Origin: Syntrophaceae bacterium UBA4778 | GTDB lineage: Bacteria > Desulfobacterota > Syntrophia > Syntrophales > UBA4778 | DNA: 23,994 bases | NCBI GenBank assembly: GCA_002403175.1 | Contig: DHHG01000037.1 | Location: 1-23,994 of the forward strand | Direction: 5' to 3' | Part shown: in pieces, positions 21,956 to 23,994 of the stretch | How the letters are laid out: every line of letters starts with the position of its first letter | Position numbering within the stretch: position 1 is the stretch's first letter | Notes under the pieces: generated by a model | Seen by the model: the letters and a program-made list of their open reading frames with translations, nothing else | Told to the model about the DNA's origin: nothing | The model's database searches: none | Position numbers and translations under genes: made by a program

Positions 21956-21985
21956 ATACTAATTTTTTTTAACGAAGTTTGTCAA
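21956..21985 (-). promoter_or_regulatory. Promoter of tRNA-Leu
   Basis: On the minus strand, a perfect TTGACA (21985-21980) and TAGTAT (21961-21956) are 18 bases apart. GC-rich bases (ACGCGGG) follow the -10, a discriminator typical of stable-RNA promoters under stringent control. It lies about 50 bases before the mature tRNA start. Confidence 0.6.
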
Positions 21986-22004
21986 TTAAAAAACAAAAAT
22001 ATAT

Positions 22005-22352
22005 TTACCTGGTCTGTCCTGGATTACCTGCCGGTACTGATCCGGTAGGTATTTGAGTTCCTGCTTTCGGTTGAGGCAAGGATCGCTCCGCAGCCCGTGC
22101 CGGAACCTTTTCAATAACGGAGTGCCCCTTAGAAGCAAAATAGGCAAGGTAAAGTGAAGTCAACATAAAAACCATGGCCACAACCGTCGTTATCTTGCTC
22201 AGAAAAGTCCCAGGACCGCTGCTGCCAAAAATAGTTGAGCTGGAACCACCGAAAACTGCGCCCATATTGGCCCCCTTGCCTCTTTGCAAAAGAACAATAA
22301 GGACCAGCGTAACGCAAACTATTATGTGCAAAATAGTAATTACAATATGCAA
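22005..22352 (-). CDS. secG: Preprotein translocase subunit SecG
   Basis: This 115-aa inner-membrane protein has two hydrophobic segments, one at residues 3-22 (IVITILHIIVCVTLVLIVLL) and one around 55-72 (ITTVVAMVFMLTSLYLAYF). The intervening loop QRGKGANMGAVFGGSSSTIFGSSG is the SecG signature. SecG helps the SecYE channel and the SecA motor. The C-terminal tail after residue 75 is hydrophilic and proline-rich. Initiation appears to be at TTG (22352), since no ATG or GTG is in frame at the right place and AGAGGGGG stands 9 bases before it. The order tpiA-secG-tRNA-Leu is a widespread bacterial arrangement. Confidence 0.93.
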   Translation of the reverse strand: MHIVITILHIIVCVTLVLIVLLQRGKGANMGAVFGGSSSTIFGSSGPGTFLSKITTVVAMVFMLTSLYLAYFASKGHSVIEKVPARAAERSLPQPKAGTQIPTGSVPAGNPGQTR

Positions 22353-22430
22353 GTCAAATAACCCCCTCTTAACGCAATTGAATTATAAAATCCCCCAAAA
22401 GGGTATGCTGTTAAAAAATAAGAATTCATT

Positions 22431-23186
22431 TTATACTGCCTGGAAATTTATAATGCGTATGAATGAATCTATATTCAGGCTTGCTCCACCTACTAAAACA
22501 CCATCTATATCAGGCTGAAACATAATACCATCGATGTTCCCGGGATTAACGCTTCCTCCATAAAGAATCGTAATTTCGGAAGCGCTTTCTCCGAACTTGG
22601 ATTTGATTACATTGCGCACGAAAGATTGGACTTCGTTGGCCTGCTCGGGTTCAGCCGTCCTGCCCGTTCCAATTGCCCAGACAGGCTCATAAGCAACTAC
22701 GATTTTCTGTATATCATTGGAAGAAATATTATTCAATCCTTCCTTTAGTTGCTTCTCAATTATTTTATATGTTTGGTCCGATTCCCTTTCATACAAGGTT
22801 TCCCCTATACAGAAAATCGGCTTCAGACCGGCTTGCAAAGCTTTTACAATTTTCCTATTTACATTTTCATTGCTTTCGTGGAACAAATGCCTGCGCTCAG
22901 AATGGCCTATGATGACATATTCACAACCGGATTCCACAAGCATTGCTGCTGAGATCTCTCCGGTAAATGCCCCTTCGGACTCCCAATAGAGGTTCTGTGC
23001 CGAAATGCGAATATCTGTTCCCTCTACAGCGCAACGGGATGCATGTAGGGCTGTGAACGGTGGTGCAATGATAATGTCCCGATCTGTAGGTTCGGGAAAA
23101 ATCCGTATCAATTTATCCAAAAAATCGATTGATTCTTTGATGGTTTTGTTCATCTTCCAATTAGCGGCGATGAAGGGCCTTCTCAT
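22431..23186 (-). CDS. tpiA: Triosephosphate isomerase
   Basis: TPI interconverts DHAP and glyceraldehyde-3-phosphate. The 251-aa protein shows N9 and K11 (AANWKMN), catalytic H95 (IIGHSERR), catalytic E167 in VVAYEPVWAIGTG, and the phosphate loop ILYGGSVNPGN, with VGGASL near the end. The ATG at 23186 is 2 bases after the gap stop codon; the frame could also begin at a TTG at 23192 overlapping it. Translational coupling with gap is likely. pgk, often found between gap and tpiA, is absent here. Confidence 0.97.
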   Translation of the reverse strand: MRRPFIAANWKMNKTIKESIDFLDKLIRIFPEPTDRDIIIAPPFTALHASRCAVEGTDIRISAQNLYWESEGAFTGEISAAMLVESGCEYVIIGHSERRHLFHESNENVNRKIVKALQAGLKPIFCIGETLYERESDQTYKIIEKQLKEGLNNISSNDIQKIVVAYEPVWAIGTGRTAEPEQANEVQSFVRNVIKSKFGESASEITILYGGSVNPGNIDGIMFQPDIDGVLVGGASLNIDSFIRIINFQAV

Positions 23187-23188
23187 TT

Positions 23189-23994
23189 TCAACTCATCCT
23201 CTTACCAATATAGATGGCCAAGTCTCTAAGCCTGCATGCGTATCCGCTTTCGTTATCATACCAGGCGAAGATTTTTGCCATATTGCCATCGATTACTTTC
23301 GTGAGTGGTGCATCGACAATGGCTGAATAAGGACTACTGGTAAAATCAACTGAAACCAATTCCTCCTCGCTGTAGGCCATGATGCCGTTCAAGTGATTTT
23401 CGGAGGCGGCCTTAAGAACAGCATTAATTTCTTCGGCAGTGATTTTCTTACCGGTTTCGGCAACAAAATCAACCATGGAAACATTAGGGGTAGGTACCCG
23501 AAGGGCTAAGCCGTCCAATTTCCCTTTCAAATCAGGGATCACGTCTGCAACAGCGGATGCAGCTCCGGTAGAGGTTGGCACGATGGACAAAGCGGCGGCT
23601 CTTGCTCTGCGAAGGTCGCTATGAGATCCGTCGAGCAATCGTTGATCCATGGTGTATGAATGGATTGTGGTCATCAGGCCTCTTTTGATCGTAAAATTTT
23701 CATGTATTACCTTTGCGATTGGGGCTAAACAATTGGTTGTACACGAGGCATTTGAAATTATATGATGTTTAGCTGGATCATAAGAGCTTTCATTAACGCC
23801 CATGCAAAAAGTTGCATCTACGCCTTTCCCCGGTGCAGCAATGATAACCTTCTTCGCTCCTGCCGCAAGGTGTCCGGCAACATCATCCTTTTTTCTGAAT
23901 TTACCTGTCGATTCAAGTACAATATCTATTCCCATTTTCTTCCAGGGAAGGTCGGAAAGATTACCAGTCGTATTCGTGACTCTGATTTCTTTTC
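23189..23994 (-). CDS. gap: Glyceraldehyde-3-phosphate dehydrogenase, C-terminal part (partial)
   Basis: The gene runs out of the right edge; the visible frame continues through 23994 with codons reading [23 protein letters not shown]. The catalytic cysteine motif is [13 protein letters not shown], with later [27 protein letters not shown] phosphate/NAD region and [15 protein letters not shown] near the C-terminus. It is the phosphorylating NAD(P)-type enzyme of glycolysis and gluconeogenesis. The N-terminal nucleotide-binding part (about 75 residues) is off the window. It is the first gene of the minus-strand block gap-tpiA-secG-tRNA-Leu. Confidence 0.95.
   Translation of the reverse strand, partial: KEIRVTNTTGNLSDLPWKKMGIDIVLESTGKFRKKDDVAGHLAAGAKKVIIAAPGKGVDATFCMGVNESSYDPAKHHIISNASCTTNCLAPIAKVIHENFTIKRGLMTTIHSYTMDQRLLDGSHSDLRRARAAALSIVPTSTGAASAVADVIPDLKGKLDGLALRVPTPNVSMVDFVAETGKKITAEEINAVLKAASENHLNGIMAYSEEELVSVDFTSSPYSAIVDAPLTKVIDGNMAKIFAWYDNESGYACRLRDLAIYIGKRMS

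Overview
This window looks like the chromosome of an anaerobic deltaproteobacterium, most plausibly a Syntrophales-type Desulfobacterota. That is inferred from the protein families and gene order, not from a search. It holds two blocks of ordinary housekeeping genes separated by an ~11 kb integrated element.

Left block (1-10833). On the + strand are the 3' end of dxs, tlyA, ispH, a lipoprotein, a small Nfu-type Fe-S protein, a 57-aa 2[4Fe-4S] ferredoxin, then tmk, holB (delta'), ricT/PSP1 and metG with a terminator. dxs and ispH are the first and last enzymes of the MEP isoprenoid pathway. tmk-holB-ricT-metG is a replication/translation cluster with an order familiar from Firmicutes. On the - strand are fbp (fructose-1,6-bisphosphatase) followed by an unusually long class II aldolase, a gluconeogenic pair.

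Right block (21822-23994), all on the - strand: gap (partial), tpiA, secG and tRNA-Leu(GAG), the last with its own promoter.

Between them (about 10834-21844) lies an element bounded by a 24-bp direct repeat with one mismatch. The right copy is the 3' end of tRNA-Leu(GAG) and the left copy is a tRNA tail fragment. Next to the tRNA copy is the N-terminal third of a tyrosine integrase. Just outside the left copy is a rho-independent terminator facing away from the element, which fits being the original tRNA-Leu terminator, now 11 kb from its gene. Removing the element restores one collinear - strand locus: gap-tpiA-secG-tRNA-Leu-terminator-fbp-aldolase.

The element carries a toxin/antitoxin pair with a broken toxin and an intact antitoxin, a frameshifted ribbon-helix-helix-like gene, a 96-aa orphan protein, a hemerythrin-like protein, an MgtA-type Mg2+ P-type ATPase, a protein built of eleven tandem ~22-residue repeats, a YihY/BrkB membrane protein, an O2-dependent-type membrane fatty acid desaturase and an IS110 transposase remnant. 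Mobility genes are decayed while several cargo genes are intact. The cargo looks like envelope and oxygen/stress adaptation (inference). The repeat protein is the least explained gene and the best candidate for something undescribed.
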